A stretch of 64,000 nucleotides of DNA from Margaritispora aquatica (Eukaryota; Ascomycota; Leotiomycetes; Helotiales; Discinellaceae). The notes beneath the pieces are model-generated. The model ran no database searches. It was given only the letters and a program-made list of their open reading frames with translations, and was not told where the DNA came from. The position numbers and the translations under genes were made by a program. This document shows, one piece after another, positions 30,775-43,163 of the stretch (positions within the stretch are counted from its first letter, which is position 1; each line of letters starts with the position of its first letter). The DNA lies in NCBI GenBank assembly GCA_007644065.1, contig VJWN01000028.1, positions 186,001 to 250,000 on the forward strand, read 5' to 3'.

Positions 30775-31603
30775 TATATCAACAAACACAAGTAGCGTAA
30801 TACAATAGTGTGTGAACTTAATGTCTCGAACCGATGCTTTCCGACTTGGTCTCGTAAGAAGTCTCTCTTAAATGTGTCAAAGGAGCGGGTAAAAATGAAA
30901 AGCTGGATGAGGTATTTGCGTCACAATGTCTCCGGTAAACTAGTAAGATCAACATTCAGTTACTATTACAAGTGTGAAACTCGCACTGGTACGGGAATGC
31001 TCTTGGACTTGTTGAAGGAAGACTCGTATAAAAAGCCCAAACGTAATGTTATGTACCTTGTTGTCGAAGATAGGTGGGGGATATCAATCACTACAGCAAC
31101 CGGGCAGAGGAGCAGCAGACATCATCACGAGCCTCAACAGTTCCTCACCGTCAGGTACCATCAGTCAGGTACCTTACCTTACAGTACCCATACGGAGTAT
31201 CTCAATCAATCCCTAGCCTACGAAACTGTCGCAAACGATAAGTCTTGAATTACGACCGATGCACGAATAACTAACTACCTTACTGAATCACTCTAATTAT
31301 CCGTAACGCATACTATCATCGTCATTATTGCTGTCTCACCTTGCTGGCGGGGTTTTTATTTGATTTGTTACACCGCTTCAATCGCAATCTGCGTATCATA
31401 CTGTACTGTACTATCCTCTACCAATCGAATATATTAAGCTTAGCTTCGCCGAGGCTGAGGGCAGTTTGCTTCTGCCTTACGACTTATTGCACTCGCTATC
31501 CAAGCTGCATCGCAATCTTGTGCATCAGCTTTGAATCTTGCACAGGATCAGATCTAGGTCTGCAAAGTTGTGACGCTATTGATGATCAAAACATATCGTT
31601 GTA
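30775..31603. other. Intergenic, divergent promoters
   Basis: No supported gene. The plus frame at 30808-31248 has no ATG at its first codon and no recognisable features. Near 31142-31182 the unit CAGGTACC recurs in a short palindromic stretch. Confidence 0.4.
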
Positions 31604-33232
31604 ATGATGTCGAGTTCACCAAGGGCGATGCCCGGGGCATTCAACTTCCACGCCAACGCAGCGACAAACCAAGACAGAGTCGCACCTCCACGACTGTCAG
31701 GCGCAAAGTCGCATCTGTTTCAACCTCCCCGAGAAGCGAGTGCATCTGCATCGAGTAGCTTAATCATGACAAGAAGCAACGCCAGCGTCATGTCGTTGTG
31801 TTCGACGACCACTGGCAGTGATGGCAGAAGTGGTGGCAGATTTGCGACCAGAAAGAGAACGTTGGCAGATTTTAACGAATCGGAAACAGAGGGCGTGTCG
31901 ACACCGAGGAATAATGGCTATGTGATGGAGGCTTCGATGTCAACGTGGGGAAATGGTTTGAGTGACGATCATGCCTTGGAGGGTTGGACAGCTACCTCAC
32001 CCCAATCATTCGTGAACACGAGATACCAGTTGGCTGGAGGAATGGACACCCCAAGTATCGCAGCCATCAGACAAGAAGAGGCCGAAGGAGACAGTGTTTA
32101 TGCAGATGCTGGTTACAGAAAAAGTTTAGGTGATATCGAACGACCAACAATGATTACTACAAGACGCGGATTCTGGGGACAGCATGAAGGACAAAGCTAT
32201 TTTCCGGATGATATGGGACACGAGTCAAATGGTCGTGGAAGGTGGAATAAAGGCAGGATTTCTCTGAGTCCCAAAGCTGAAGGATGGAGTAGAACTGCAA
32301 TCCAGGTCGCCGGTGCAGTTGTCGGCAAGGTATGGGAGTTCTGCAAGACTGGCGGTGCGGTATTCTCGGGATTTCGAGCTGGAGGGGGTACTGGATACAA
32401 ACTCAATTCTTCGAATATGACACGTTTCGAAGTAATAGAAAACGACCCTTTCTGGCAGGAAAAGAGAAGAGACACTGAAGGAACGGCATTTCCTGGAGAC
32501 TATCCCAAGGAAGAGCTAGAGTTTATCCCAAACTACCTCGATAACCCGACGCCTAAACCCTCACCGCCACGACCTTCGAAGCGCAGACAGGTCTCGCATA
32601 ATATGGCTTCAGATGAGCTCGCGAAGAACTGGGTTGTGGTTCCACCCAGAGCCACTTCACCAGTCACGCCAAGCAAAACCTTACCAAAACCACAAGTGAG
32701 AGTACCTGCTAGATACAGCATGCCGACAACTTCATCTGCAGGTCGCAGAACAGGTCTAAGCTCTGCAGCAGCCAGACCAGTATCGAGAGCCAGCTTTGCA
32801 TCAAATGCGTCTCCGAGAAGACCATGCCTCAACACCCATACATCAAACCCTCCTCGAGTTTCGCACGCTGGACCCCCAGCGCTAGGCCTCGGTCGAGGCG
32901 CCTCATACGCATCACCTCGTGCATCCCCCAACTCCAAAATTCCACGACCCTCTACTCCATCGCATGGTACGAGGCATGGCGGAAGCGCAGGTGGTGGCTT
33001 GATGGCGCCATCCGGCTCCGAAAGCCCAGCCGCCAAGGAGGCGAAACGTTGGGCAGCACTGAAAAAGAAAGAGGATCGTGAAGCAGACGAAAGTATCCGA
33101 CGACTCGATGCACAGCTCAAAGCCATGATTCGAGAAGGCAAAGAAGCTCTCGGTACGAAGATTGAGGTCGAGCTTGAAGACGATCCAGGCTTCAGGAATG
33201 GTGTTGGGGAGCACAAGAAGTGGGCTTTCTAA
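31604..33232 (+). CDS. Conserved fungal protein, mostly disordered
   Basis: A single-exon protein of 542 aa. Most of it is Ser/Pro/Arg-rich and likely unstructured, especially residues 1-90 and 320-460. A better-ordered segment at about 225-270 reads GWSRTAIQVAGAVVGKVWEF followed by CKTGGAVFSGFRAGGGTGY, which I believe is conserved across Pezizomycotina, and a charged helical segment near the C-terminus (AKRWAALKKKEDREADESIR) looks like a coiled coil. No enzyme motif is visible. The ATG at 31604 is directly followed by a second ATG; either may be used. The function is unknown; cytoskeletal or scaffold roles are possible but unsupported. Confidence 0.75.
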   Translation: MMSSSPRAMPGAFNFHANAATNQDRVAPPRLSGAKSHLFQPPREASASASSSLIMTRSNASVMSLCSTTTGSDGRSGGRFATRKRTLADFNESETEGVSTPRNNGYVMEASMSTWGNGLSDDHALEGWTATSPQSFVNTRYQLAGGMDTPSIAAIRQEEAEGDSVYADAGYRKSLGDIERPTMITTRRGFWGQHEGQSYFPDDMGHESNGRGRWNKGRISLSPKAEGWSRTAIQVAGAVVGKVWEFCKTGGAVFSGFRAGGGTGYKLNSSNMTRFEVIENDPFWQEKRRDTEGTAFPGDYPKEELEFIPNYLDNPTPKPSPPRPSKRRQVSHNMASDELAKNWVVVPPRATSPVTPSKTLPKPQVRVPARYSMPTTSSAGRRTGLSSAAARPVSRASFASNASPRRPCLNTHTSNPPRVSHAGPPALGLGRGASYASPRASPNSKIPRPSTPSHGTRHGGSAGGGLMAPSGSESPAAKEAKRWAALKKKEDREADESIRRLDAQLKAMIREGKEALGTKIEVELEDDPGFRNGVGEHKKWAF

Positions 33233-34139
33233 TTCCAGGCCCATTTACTTTTGTCACACACACCATAGGATTCGATATCATATCATGACACAGTCACCCT
33301 TTACAATCAACTACATGGTATTGCGACATTGGGACTTTGATTATGAGTTAATATTTCACGGATGGATATCGGTGTTTCCTGGTTGGGTTTGGGTTTGGGT
33401 TTGGGTTTGGGTTTGGGTGGATGGATGGTGTTTTTTGGGATACAGGTCTGAAGGTTTAAGAGTTGTGATGGGATCTCTTTCACGCGGCTCTGCTGCTTAT
33501 AACACTTCGAGGCATGTTTGCTGGCTTGGCGTTCTTCGATACCACTCTTTTGCGATATGGGATTTGAATACATACCTGCAAAGGACTCCACCATCATTAG
33601 TCGGAGAAAGAATTACTCTTCATGACTTTTTAGGGTTTCGCCGTGTGCTTACTTGATTGTGATGAAACTCTTTTCTGTGCTCTTGCGATAAGTTTTCCGA
33701 CCCTTGCAGTGTTTTGCAATGATTCTTGAATTATTAGTTGCTTTTTACTTCACATTTGGCCAATCTAACCATGTTACCATATCATCTGTTACATCGACGA
33801 GTACCATCATACCTCTTCTTTAACATATAAATCGTTGCCACTGCTTGATATTGCAGAGTCTCAGGGCTACAAGTGATTCATCGCTCACTTATCAGCTAAA
33901 ACTGAATTCCTGTCGAGATTCAGTATGTCCTCGCTTAAGATTACCATGGCTGGCGCCTCCTGTTTATTCAAGTTCTTTGCAACCTCAAGTCTCGTGTAAA
34001 TACTCATTTACCATAGTACTCGTCACGGGTGTGAATTGAAAATCTTCAGGTTTGGCTCCTCGCCGCGAGTGCGTTGCAAGCCATTGTTCTCAGATTTACA
34101 ATCATGCTGACGTGTCTATTGCAACAGATCGATCTCAAG
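33233..34139. other. Intergenic with GGGTTT microsatellite
   Basis: Between two plus-strand genes. It holds about 5-6 units of GGGTTT at 33385-33418 and otherwise nothing that I can support as a gene. Confidence 0.5.
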
Positions 34140-36913
34140 ATGGCGCTGGACCCGGAGCTTTTTGATACATACAAGGCTTACAAGGCCGGTACTGCGAAGC
34201 TGGTTACTTGGCTAGCTACTGCTGCGAAGGAGACACATTTGGTAGATCATCTATTTCAGGAGAAAGAGGTCGGAGGTGTAGGCCCTGGAAGATTGAAAGG
34301 AAAAGCACGAGCTGTCAAGAAGAACCAACCCAAGGGTACAACACAGGTAACCAGCTCAATATGTTCCCATGGAATACTATACTGACGTTTTGAGAGACAT
34401 ATGAGATTCGTCTTGCCGACTTCACTGCTCTCGCTGATGCCGTTGCTACCATACAAAAGAATGTACCAGGTACGTCATATCAATCCACCGTGTTTCCAGG
34501 ATTGACGTTCTTGGAGAATTTCGCTAACTAAGTCTAAATAGATATGCTGCTGCAAACACTCGAGGAAGTTATTGCAGCTCGCCAGGGCTGTACCGACTTT
34601 TACAAGTAAGCTTACATGTCGGATTCGATAACACAAGCCACGATACTGACAATCTATTAAGGCAGAGTAATGCACCCGATATGTCAACCAAGACTTCAAA
34701 TGCTCAACACGAGCATTTCATTGGCATTCTGCAAAAAACCTATGCAATCTTGAAGCCACTTGCCAATCAATCTCCACAAACTGAGAAACCCCGAGCAGTG
34801 ACCCCGGCCGAGGATCCAACCGCAGAACTTGGCAATCTTTTCAACTATCTAGAATTAGAAGAACCGGCAGAATGGACATCCGCAAATCTACCCACAGCTT
34901 CCAAGAACGCGAAGAAAATTGCTTATGAGCTTGAACGAACATACGGAGATGTTTCCTTTGCAATCTTCTGTCTCTTCAAAGACTTGACAGACATTCGCGC
35001 GTATGTCAGGCAGGTTTGGGCTGAATACCGAGAGGGTCAGGTAGCCTTGACTACTGCAGCACTCACAGCAAACACTGCTATTTCCATCTTCCGTCGCTTG
35101 AACGAAGAGTTTCTAGACGACAATCCAGAATTCGACCACCATGGAAAGATTCTGCACTTTATCCATACCGGATACTGCGATCCACAGAACACAAATGAGG
35201 AAGACTTCAGAACCTACACCGGAGCTGGTTTCAAGCTGCCCTCTAGAGTCTTCTTCTGCGATCATACATACGAGCTTCTCTTTGGATACGTCCTCAGGAG
35301 CAATATTCCTTTCTATCAGGCGCATGTTAGTCAAAAGTTCACCAAAGACGAAATTGTGATTTTGAAGTGTCTTTCACACATCTGTTTGATATCTTCTCTG
35401 GCCAATGGAGACGTCCACCAAGATCAACTCATCAAAGGTATTCACACGATCAAGCGAGATAAGATCCTCTACCCTTGGGTCGTATTCGCCGTTCAGCTTA
35501 TGGTAGACACCCGTCGAGTGGTAGGAAAGGATGGCCTGGATCGCTGTCTCAAAGAAGCACACCAGCTCCAACAATGGATGTCTAAATCAATGCGTGAATC
35601 CGAGGAGTTTGGACGCACCAACACTTTCAACACCTGGTATAAGCTAAATTCGACGGCTCTCCCACGTTTGAGACAAGGACTCGAGGCCACGCTCAAGGAA
35701 GACTGGCTGCAGAAGGCTGTAGACGAGTATCTCGGTGCGCGAGCACACCTATACCCATGGGGCTCCTTCCTGCTTTTGCGAAATCATCCCATGCTGCTCG
35801 GCCTAATCGTGTCAAAGTACCTGGGTGAATTCCACAAACTTGGCGTTGGCCTCGCGGGTGACCAACTTTCTGTCTTAACAGCCGTCCATCTCTACAGCGC
35901 TTCTCAAACGTGCCAGCAAAAGTCGACCTACCTCTACGTTGAGCCCACCCTACATCAGCGATCCTTCCTCACTGCTATCCCAGAATGGATCGACATGGAG
36001 AAGATTATCGCGTGGCAAGGCTCTGCTTGGATCTTCATGGGCGACCGTCCCACCGATTCAGGTCAGGCATTCAGGCATTACGGATTCGTTACAGGTGTGA
36101 GCACCATTGCGTCTGCACGAGATCGTCGCGGTCGAGGTACACACAACGCTTCTGCGCGCGGTCTCCCGGTCACCAGGCACAACATCAGAAAACTCAAGCC
36201 AATGTCTCGCTATGTCGAGCTTGCTACCGCTCGCAATCCCAGCAAAGTTGGCCAAGAGCGATGGCCTGAGTCCAGAGCTGCCGGAGACCCAATGGTCATG
36301 CTCGAGAGCGTCGTCGCTAGATATATCGAGGAGTCTCAAGCTAAGACCAGCAACCACGCCTCCAACACACATAAGCAGAAGATGTCCCCTCTAAACATGC
36401 TCCGAATCTTCCGCGATAGCATGCATGCTGACGAAGAGATCTTGCGTTTTGATCTTTTGGCACTCAACCAGAGATGCTGCGAGCTCATGCGCGAGGTGCA
36501 GAAGATCTGCGTGGAGTTGTCGGACCTGGATTATCCACTTGATGAGTACGCGGGTGATCGGAACGCGAACGCGGTTTATAGTCATATGATGGCTGGGGAG
36601 TTGGGGTTGGAGCGTGCGCAGTCTACGCGGTTTGCGGAAGCGAGGTTGCTCGTGAAGGATATAGTTGAGGCGTTTGGGGACGCCGAGTGAGTGTTTCATT
36701 CTGCAATTCGTTTAACGTGGCTTTACTAACATGGCATCATCTAGATACCAAAAGGCAAGAGCCCGCTGCTTCGTAGACGAGAACAACAAGAAGAAGATTA
36801 CAGAGACCTTCGAGACACCGTTTGAGGATAACTTCTTACCATCTCAGAGAGACATGTTTGGCGAAGTAATGATTTACAATGGAGGTCCAGGCGGGTTGCG
36901 GTCTCTTTATTGA
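34140..36913 (+). CDS. DUF6604-family protein
   Basis: Exons 34140-34346, 34397-34469, 34542-34605, 34662-36686 and 36745-36913 give 845 aa. The N-terminus MALDPELFDTYKAYKAGTAK and the following helical segment (TYEIRLADFTALADAVATI, then LEEVIAARQGC) fit the fungal DUF6604 domain. The domain has no known activity; such proteins are common in Pezizomycotina and some carry NACHT/ankyrin parts, which are not seen here. The rest (about 150-800) is helical with blocks RNHPMLLGLIV, EWIDMEKIIAWQGSAWIFMG and GDPMVMLESVVARYIEESQ. The intron 1 acceptor was set at 34396 because it gives TYEIRLADF without a stop. A decayed copy lies 1 kb downstream. Confidence 0.85.
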
Positions 36914-37990
36914 TCTCGATCTTAACATACACTGTTCTTAGAGGTTTTCGGGGCTCGACTTAAAGCCGTTTCAAGACTTAGAAGGCAGGAAGCGTACTAG
37001 GACCTCTGCTTACCACTTGGTTGGCTGAATCCTCACGAGATATCATAGTTTCGTGGAGATTTCAAGTCACCTGGTGCGAGGAGCTGAGGAGACGAAGGGT
37101 GCTTGTGGTGGTAGCTCGGTAGTTAGCTGTCAAGGGGGCTGACAAAACTCTTAGTTGCTTAACTTTCAATACTAAACCAAACACAAACAAACTTCGCAAT
37201 GCAATCAGAAGATTAGTCCAAACTCTTTAACAATGCGATACAGTGAAACTATGTAGGCAGTGACGTGTTTGTATCGTTGCTTGATATTTGTATTTAAATA
37301 GCCTCGCCATGTAATGTGAGGTCCATGGTTAGGTAGGTTAGGCTCGCATATATTTGCACCAGTAACAAGAAGGCTACCTTATACAAAGAAGGTAGATATC
37401 GCAAGAGATTACGGGAAAGTAAAAGAATTTACCGATACCAATAAATTACGGTTAAATGTGAGTTTTACTCCGTGTAACTAAATGAGAAATGCCAAGCAAT
37501 AACCAATCCTTTCCATGCGTTTCATGCGTGAGTTAACACTCGGTAGCTTGTTAGAGATTGTCATGGTTAATTCGGTTTCTAGATCGATAACGGGGTTCTT
37601 GGCTCGCTTACCATTGTAACCCTTTATATTTTGGAAACACGCTTCTTGTTGTATAGCCGGTGGGCTTTTTCGTCTCTATATGTAAAGAGCTCCTTTTCTG
37701 TCCTGAACGGAAACTAAACACTAACTAATTATCAATTTCGCGATCTGCCAATTCGCTACTCTAGCTATCGCTTTTATGCTTCCAACTGCCTTGCAGCACT
37801 GGTTTATGTTCATCGACTTTATTGGGTTAGCAGAATTGACCTGCGAACCACAAAGTTGTCCTTCCACGATCAGACACTCTACTCTCATTTCAGCTGTGAA
37901 TTTAAAACAAAAAAAAACCTATTGCACCCCATCGCTACTACAGATCGTCTATTTTCGAATGTGAAGCAGAGATCGGATCAAACCCACAAC
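36914..37990. other. Intergenic between DUF6604 gene and its decayed copy
   Basis: AT-rich, no gene supported. Confidence 0.45.
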
Positions 37991-39435
37991 ATGGCGCTAG
38001 ATCCAGAGTTGTTCAACACGTATAAGGCTTACAAGGCAGGCACTGGGTAGATTGTTACGTGGCTCGCGAGCGCAGCTCCCACGACACAGCTTGTGGAAGA
38101 TCTGTTTCCGCAAACTTCCCAGGGAACAGGGGGAGGCTGAAGGGTAATGCAAGAGCGGAGAGTAGAAAGGCCAGCGTATGCCAGCAGATGTATCAGATAC
38201 CTGTTGCAGCATTTATAAGATTAGCGAACGCTATTTCTGCGAAGAAGATCAAAGTGCCACGTAAGTAACTTCTTCAATTCAACGGTTTGAGGACAAAAGC
38301 TGTTGCTAACTGAATCTTCTTTTCAGACACGCTTACATTAACCATTGCTGAAGTTATTACTGCCAGAAAGAAATGCGGCAGATATTTCAAGCCTTGAAAA
38401 TTTGTTCGAATACCTCGAGGTTGAGGAGTCTAACGAATGGAAATCAACTTCATTCAAGCATATATGAAGGCACCAATGATTCGCGTAAGCTCGACGAGGA
38501 AGACTTCGCTACTTACTCCGAAGAAGACTTTGGATTATCCTCCAAGAGCTTTTTCTACGTCCACACTTACGGAGTCATTGACCAGAGAAGTGTAGCAGCA
38601 GGACGATGAAAATGCCTATGTGGCAAACCTCGTCCCTGCTTCTGTGCCACTTATAGACTGCATGACCCCTATGATGTTTTTAGTGGTGACACCTTGGAGA
38701 CGGCGCCATTAGGACCAAATTCTCGAAGCAACATGTCTATACAAGACTGAGAAAATCCTTCCCACCTGGGCTGTCCTCGCATTTCAGACTTTTACTGATA
38801 CACACAACTCGCTTGGAGACAGCAGTATTTCCCACCGATTGGTGCTGCGTTGCAAGGTCGATAATCTTTATTTGCCTTTCTATATCCGTAGGAATAGTCC
38901 AATGTTTCTCGGTCTAATGATCCAAGATATGCGAGCGAAAATGCATGAAAATTTCGTTGCGGTAATAGCAGATCAAATGACTCTCATGCCATCCATTCAT
39001 GTTTACAACACGATATTACAATCTGAGGCGCACCCAAATCCATCTGAATGGCTAGATATGGAAAGGCTCATCTTATGGCAGGGTTCCAGCTATGTTTTCT
39101 TTGGTGATAGGCCCTCGACTCCCCTCCAATGCAAAGTCCAATACAATCTCGCTCGCGAAATCAGCGCCCAGTTGCTTTCTCAGAAGCGTCCGGGTCACCA
39201 AGCCCACCCCACCAAGAAAGAGACTGTACCGATCTCGAAGCAGAAACGACATCTAAACTTGATGTCGGAGTATGTGAAACTGAGACTTGAGTCGGGGGCC
39301 TACAAAGTTGGCGTTGCGCGCTTTAAGCCCACAAGAGGAGTCGAGGATCCGGTGGTCATGCTCGAGTTGATGGTTGCAAAACAATTCGAGAACCACCAGA
39401 AGGATGAATTCGGAGAAGTCAAGGACAGATCGTAG
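37991..39435 (+). pseudogene. Decayed tandem copy of the DUF6604 gene
   Basis: It begins MALDPELFNTYKAYKAGTG, nearly the same as the intact gene, then a TAG stops it at codon 20. Homology resumes in shifting frames: GRLKGNARA, AAFIRLANAISAKKIKVP, EVITARKKC, EYLEVEESNEW, EEDFATYSEEDFGLSSKSFF, and a long C-terminal piece at 38839-39435 with SPMFLGLMIQ, EWLDMERLILWQGSSYVFFG and EDPVVMLELMVAKQFE. Several frameshifts and a deletion of the middle are needed to explain this. A donor-like site (GTAAGT near 38262) sits where intron 2 of the intact gene begins, so the copy arose from genomic DNA, not from mRNA. It is very unlikely to encode a protein of the original kind. Confidence 0.85.
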
Positions 39436-41364
39436 AAGCACCAGGGATGAATATATATCCAGTTCTTCTAGCTGTCTCGTACTATTCGAAATCGATATAT
39501 ATATTTAGCATCTCAGTATCATGATTTACTTACAAATAACGCTTGGCAGATCACAAATCGTCTAGGCTACTTACAAAAGCACTAAATAGTTCTTAGGTAC
39601 GAGGGACACAAAGGACGTAATCAGCGCTTGAGAAACTCGAATATCTTGTAAATGTTAAAATAGCATGCAGAATTCACGCAAGAGCGTTCTCCAATAACAA
39701 CAAAGAGAGACATGCTCACGAGTCCAAAAATGGTCTTGAACCCTTTGCTCAGGAGAAAGGCGTTCTCAACTGATAGCTGACTATGTAAATTTCAATCTCG
39801 AAGCAAACAGCGAACATACTAGCACTGCAGGGTAGACATTTCCGCACGCAGCCAAAAATCCAATCACGATGCTTAAACTACTAGTGAAAATATCTACGGA
39901 GGGTTTCACTTGCATTGTTTCAAAATACTTTGGGATACCCAGAATATTTGCATCCAAGAAGTTCTGTTCTTCTTTCAAGCGCCCAACGGCTTAGAATACA
40001 AGTTACTTTACGTGATATATAATCTAATTCACGACCAGGCTTTCGAGTCTACTCGTACGCAATCGCAGTGTGATAAGACGTGTAACTTAGTCAGAGAAGT
40101 GGTAAATATGTACAACGATTTCGAGTAAGATATCCTGTGTTTCTTAGGGTTGGAAGTGGGTTCGAGCATTGAATGTCTTTTAAAAGACACGTTAATTCAT
40201 TGGATGGCTACTTCATGAAAGATGCGGAAACGGGGCTCAGTTCTTATACTACTTCATAGTAATTTAAGGGCTTAGGCAACTTCTGACAAAGTTGGTGCTT
40301 TAAGGTTCAACCAAATAAGATCAGCGAAGAACCATGTAGTCTTCTTTGATTTAATGGTCGCATAAAGACTCGAAAAGCAACAGATTCTAGAATGCCCTGG
40401 CCCAAATTGAGATCTCCGGGAGTTGATGATGAAGAGATTGGCATGGATATACATGATCTGTTGAACAAGCACTCAGTCGGACTTCAATTACTCAAAATCA
40501 CATCAAACAGGAAACTGATCAGCGATAACACAACTACTTTTGAGATTGTTAAAATCGCACAGGCACTTGATGTTAGAGTTGGGGTGACCCCTGTAATGGC
40601 TGTCTTGGTGAAGTCGGTGAAGTCGGTGAGGTGACTGTCAGTCTTCGGAACATGAAGGATTGGCAATCCAAATAGAGGAACTACCTGCAAATAAAGAGAG
40701 CAAATAAGTAAGTAACTCCCCTGGAGTGTATATAAATAGATGCTTTTACTATTGTCGTCTTAGCGACTAACATAAGCGAGCTTGGTAGCGGGAAAAAAAT
40801 TGAACTTGATTGGATAGCTTCACAGTAGCACACATATCATATATGATTTACTTAGAAAGTCCTGGACATGTTTCGCGGTCGCTGCCTTTGTTGGTTAGTC
40901 TGCTAATCAACGATTGGCTTATTTAACCCACAGTTACACCAACAGTTGGTTTAAGCGAGCAAGGAGGTTATTCACGTCTGCTTTAGGACAATGTTAGTGA
41001 CACAGGAAAGCCACTCGGAAAATATGATATATTACAAGAGCCATTGGAAGTGTGAATATCTCCAAGTTTTATAGTTGACAAGGATAATTAAAGAAGTTTT
41101 GATTGGAAACTAATGAAGTTCTTTGGCCATATTAACGATCATCTGTTGGTAACCAAATAGCTATCATTAATCACAAAGTTGGAATATGCCCAGAGTTAGG
41201 GGGTTCCATGAGATTCTCGTCTGGTCGTGTTGTTGTTATAAATTATCTACCATTTGATTTCCCACAAAACGTATCTCAGGCATTGCAGTGATAATTTCGA
41301 ACGATATTTCGTGCAGGACTGGCACTTCACCGACTCGCGCACAAATCTCTTGGCATACCACAAG
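39436..41364. other. Long intergenic region, no gene seen
   Basis: About 1.9 kb, AT-rich. Short frames (39781-39978, 39910-40128, 40392-40634) have no recognisable features. The right end is the promoter of the P450 at 41365. Confidence 0.45.
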
Positions 41365-43163
41365 ATGGGTTCTCAGATCTCGTCCCTTACGGCTACCATC
41401 ATCTTGGTCGGTCCATTGATTTCTTTCGTAAGCTGGTATATCATTTCATCCATCTATGCCTGGCAACGCCTACGACACATTCCCTCCGTTCATCCCACAG
41501 CGGGGTTTTCTTACATTTGGCGAGCCCTAGCCACTCATTCCGGAAGACAACACTGGATTCATCGAAATCTACATGTTAATCTTGGTCCACTCGTTCGCGT
41601 CAGTCCAAATGAGATTATGACAGATGACCCCGCTATCCTTCGCCACATCTCAAGCACGAAAACCAATTACCATCGCGACCCATGGTACACCACAGGCAGA
41701 TTCAATCCTTATTACAAGAACATGTTTACGCATCTCGATCCTGCTGGACATACAAAGGCGCGCGCAAAGCTTGTTCCCGCCTACAGTGGGCGTGAAACAC
41801 CCGCTCTCGAGCCAGGAGTCAATGATCAAGTCCGAACACTGGTTGAGCTCTTGAAGACCAAATATGTCATGGTAGACGTCACGCAACAGAAGCCACTGCT
41901 AGATCTGGCGCCGCTGACAAATTTCTTCACGTTGGATGTTATCACTCGAGCGGCCTTCGGTCAGGAATTTGGATTTCTGGAGAAAGAAACTGATCACTAC
42001 AACATTTTGAAAGTCATGTGGGATTTATGGCCGTGGATCAACTTGGCCGGAGACATACCTTGGATCAGAGGAATATTGTTCTCGGAGCTGTTTCTGACGT
42101 TGGCTGGACCCAAGGAGACAGATAAGACCGGTTTTGGGGCCTTGATGGGGTATGACTGATCCCCCCTTCATTTCAAGCTTATACAGACTCCACTAACTTA
42201 TTCAGTATGGCCAATATGTATGTAAGGAAGAGATTCGAGCCAGGTGCCAAGGAAGAACAAGATATGCTCGTTAGTAACCTTTTCATCTGGTTTGAGAAAG
42301 CCCGCTGACAGGCTGCACAATAGGGCTCTTTCATAAGACACGGTCTTAGTAAAGAAGCTTGTGAAGCTGAAGGACTATTCATGGTTCTTGCAGGCTCAGA
42401 GAGTAGTGCAATTGCAAGTTAGTACTAATTTTCTCTTTAAGGCTTGATTATTCCATGTCTTTTGATAAATCTCAGTGCTTCTGATATTGTGCATTGAGGA
42501 TCTTGAAGTCGAAACTAATTTCGACGCGTCATAGTTCGCACAGCTCTCATCCATACCATTGCGACTCCTAGAGTGTATCAAGCGCTCAAGCAGGAAATTA
42601 AGCTCGCTATCAAAGAAAACAGAGTCTCCCATCCAATCTCAGCTGATGAGGCGAAAAAGCTGCCATATCTCCAAGCAGTTGTTTACGAAGGCCTAAGAAT
42701 GCGCCCACCAGTTATCGGGCTTCTTCCAAAAGTCGTACCACCAGGAGGTGAAACTTTTCATGGAAAATTCATTCCAGCAGGGACTGCCATTTGCACCAAT
42801 ATGTCTGCAATGCAGGCCTCGCCTGCTGTGTTTGGCGCCAATGCCGATGTGTTTATGCCAGAGAGATTTATGCAAGCCAGTAAAGAGGCCAGGAGTCAAA
42901 TGGAGCGAGACGCTGAGCTGTGCTTTGGGTATGGGCAATGGGGTTGCGTAGGCAAGAACGTAGCATTCATGGAAATGAATAAGGTTATTTTTGAAGTGAG
43001 TAACATGTCCATGATCTCGGTGGGGAATATGAGCTGATCCTTTGTGCAGATGATGAGAGAGTTCGACTTCCAGATTGCAGGACCAACCGAACCCAATGAC
43101 CCAAAGAGTTATGGTGCTTTTCTCGAGAGGAATATGCTGCTCAGAGTTACACCAAGTGTGTGA
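41365..43163 (+). CDS. Cytochrome P450, pisatin-demethylase-like
   Basis: Exons 41365-42149, 42206-42269, 42324-42417, 42535-42995 and 43050-43163 give 505 aa. The start is ATG 41365 (MGSQISSLTATIILVG), whose hydrophobic stretch is the ER anchor. The blocks RFNPYYKNMFTHLDPAGHTK, AAFGQEFGFL, the I-helix AGSESSAIAI, E-G-L-R in VYEGLRMRPP, MPERFM and the haem loop FGYGQWGCVGKNVAFMEMNK are those of the CYP57/pisatin demethylase-like group. In this loop Trp replaces the usual Arg two residues before Cys, which is normal for that group. It is likely a microsomal monooxygenase of aromatic or plant-derived compounds; the substrate is not shown. Its neighbour is a plant-polysaccharide hydrolase. Confidence 0.9.

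Noticed and set aside
30808..31248. 146-codon plus frame upstream of the disordered-protein gene
   Set aside because: Its first codon is not ATG and no domain or composition bias supports it.
33385..33418. Interstitial telomere
   Set aside because: The unit is GGGTTT, not the fungal TTAGGG, and the run is short and internal.
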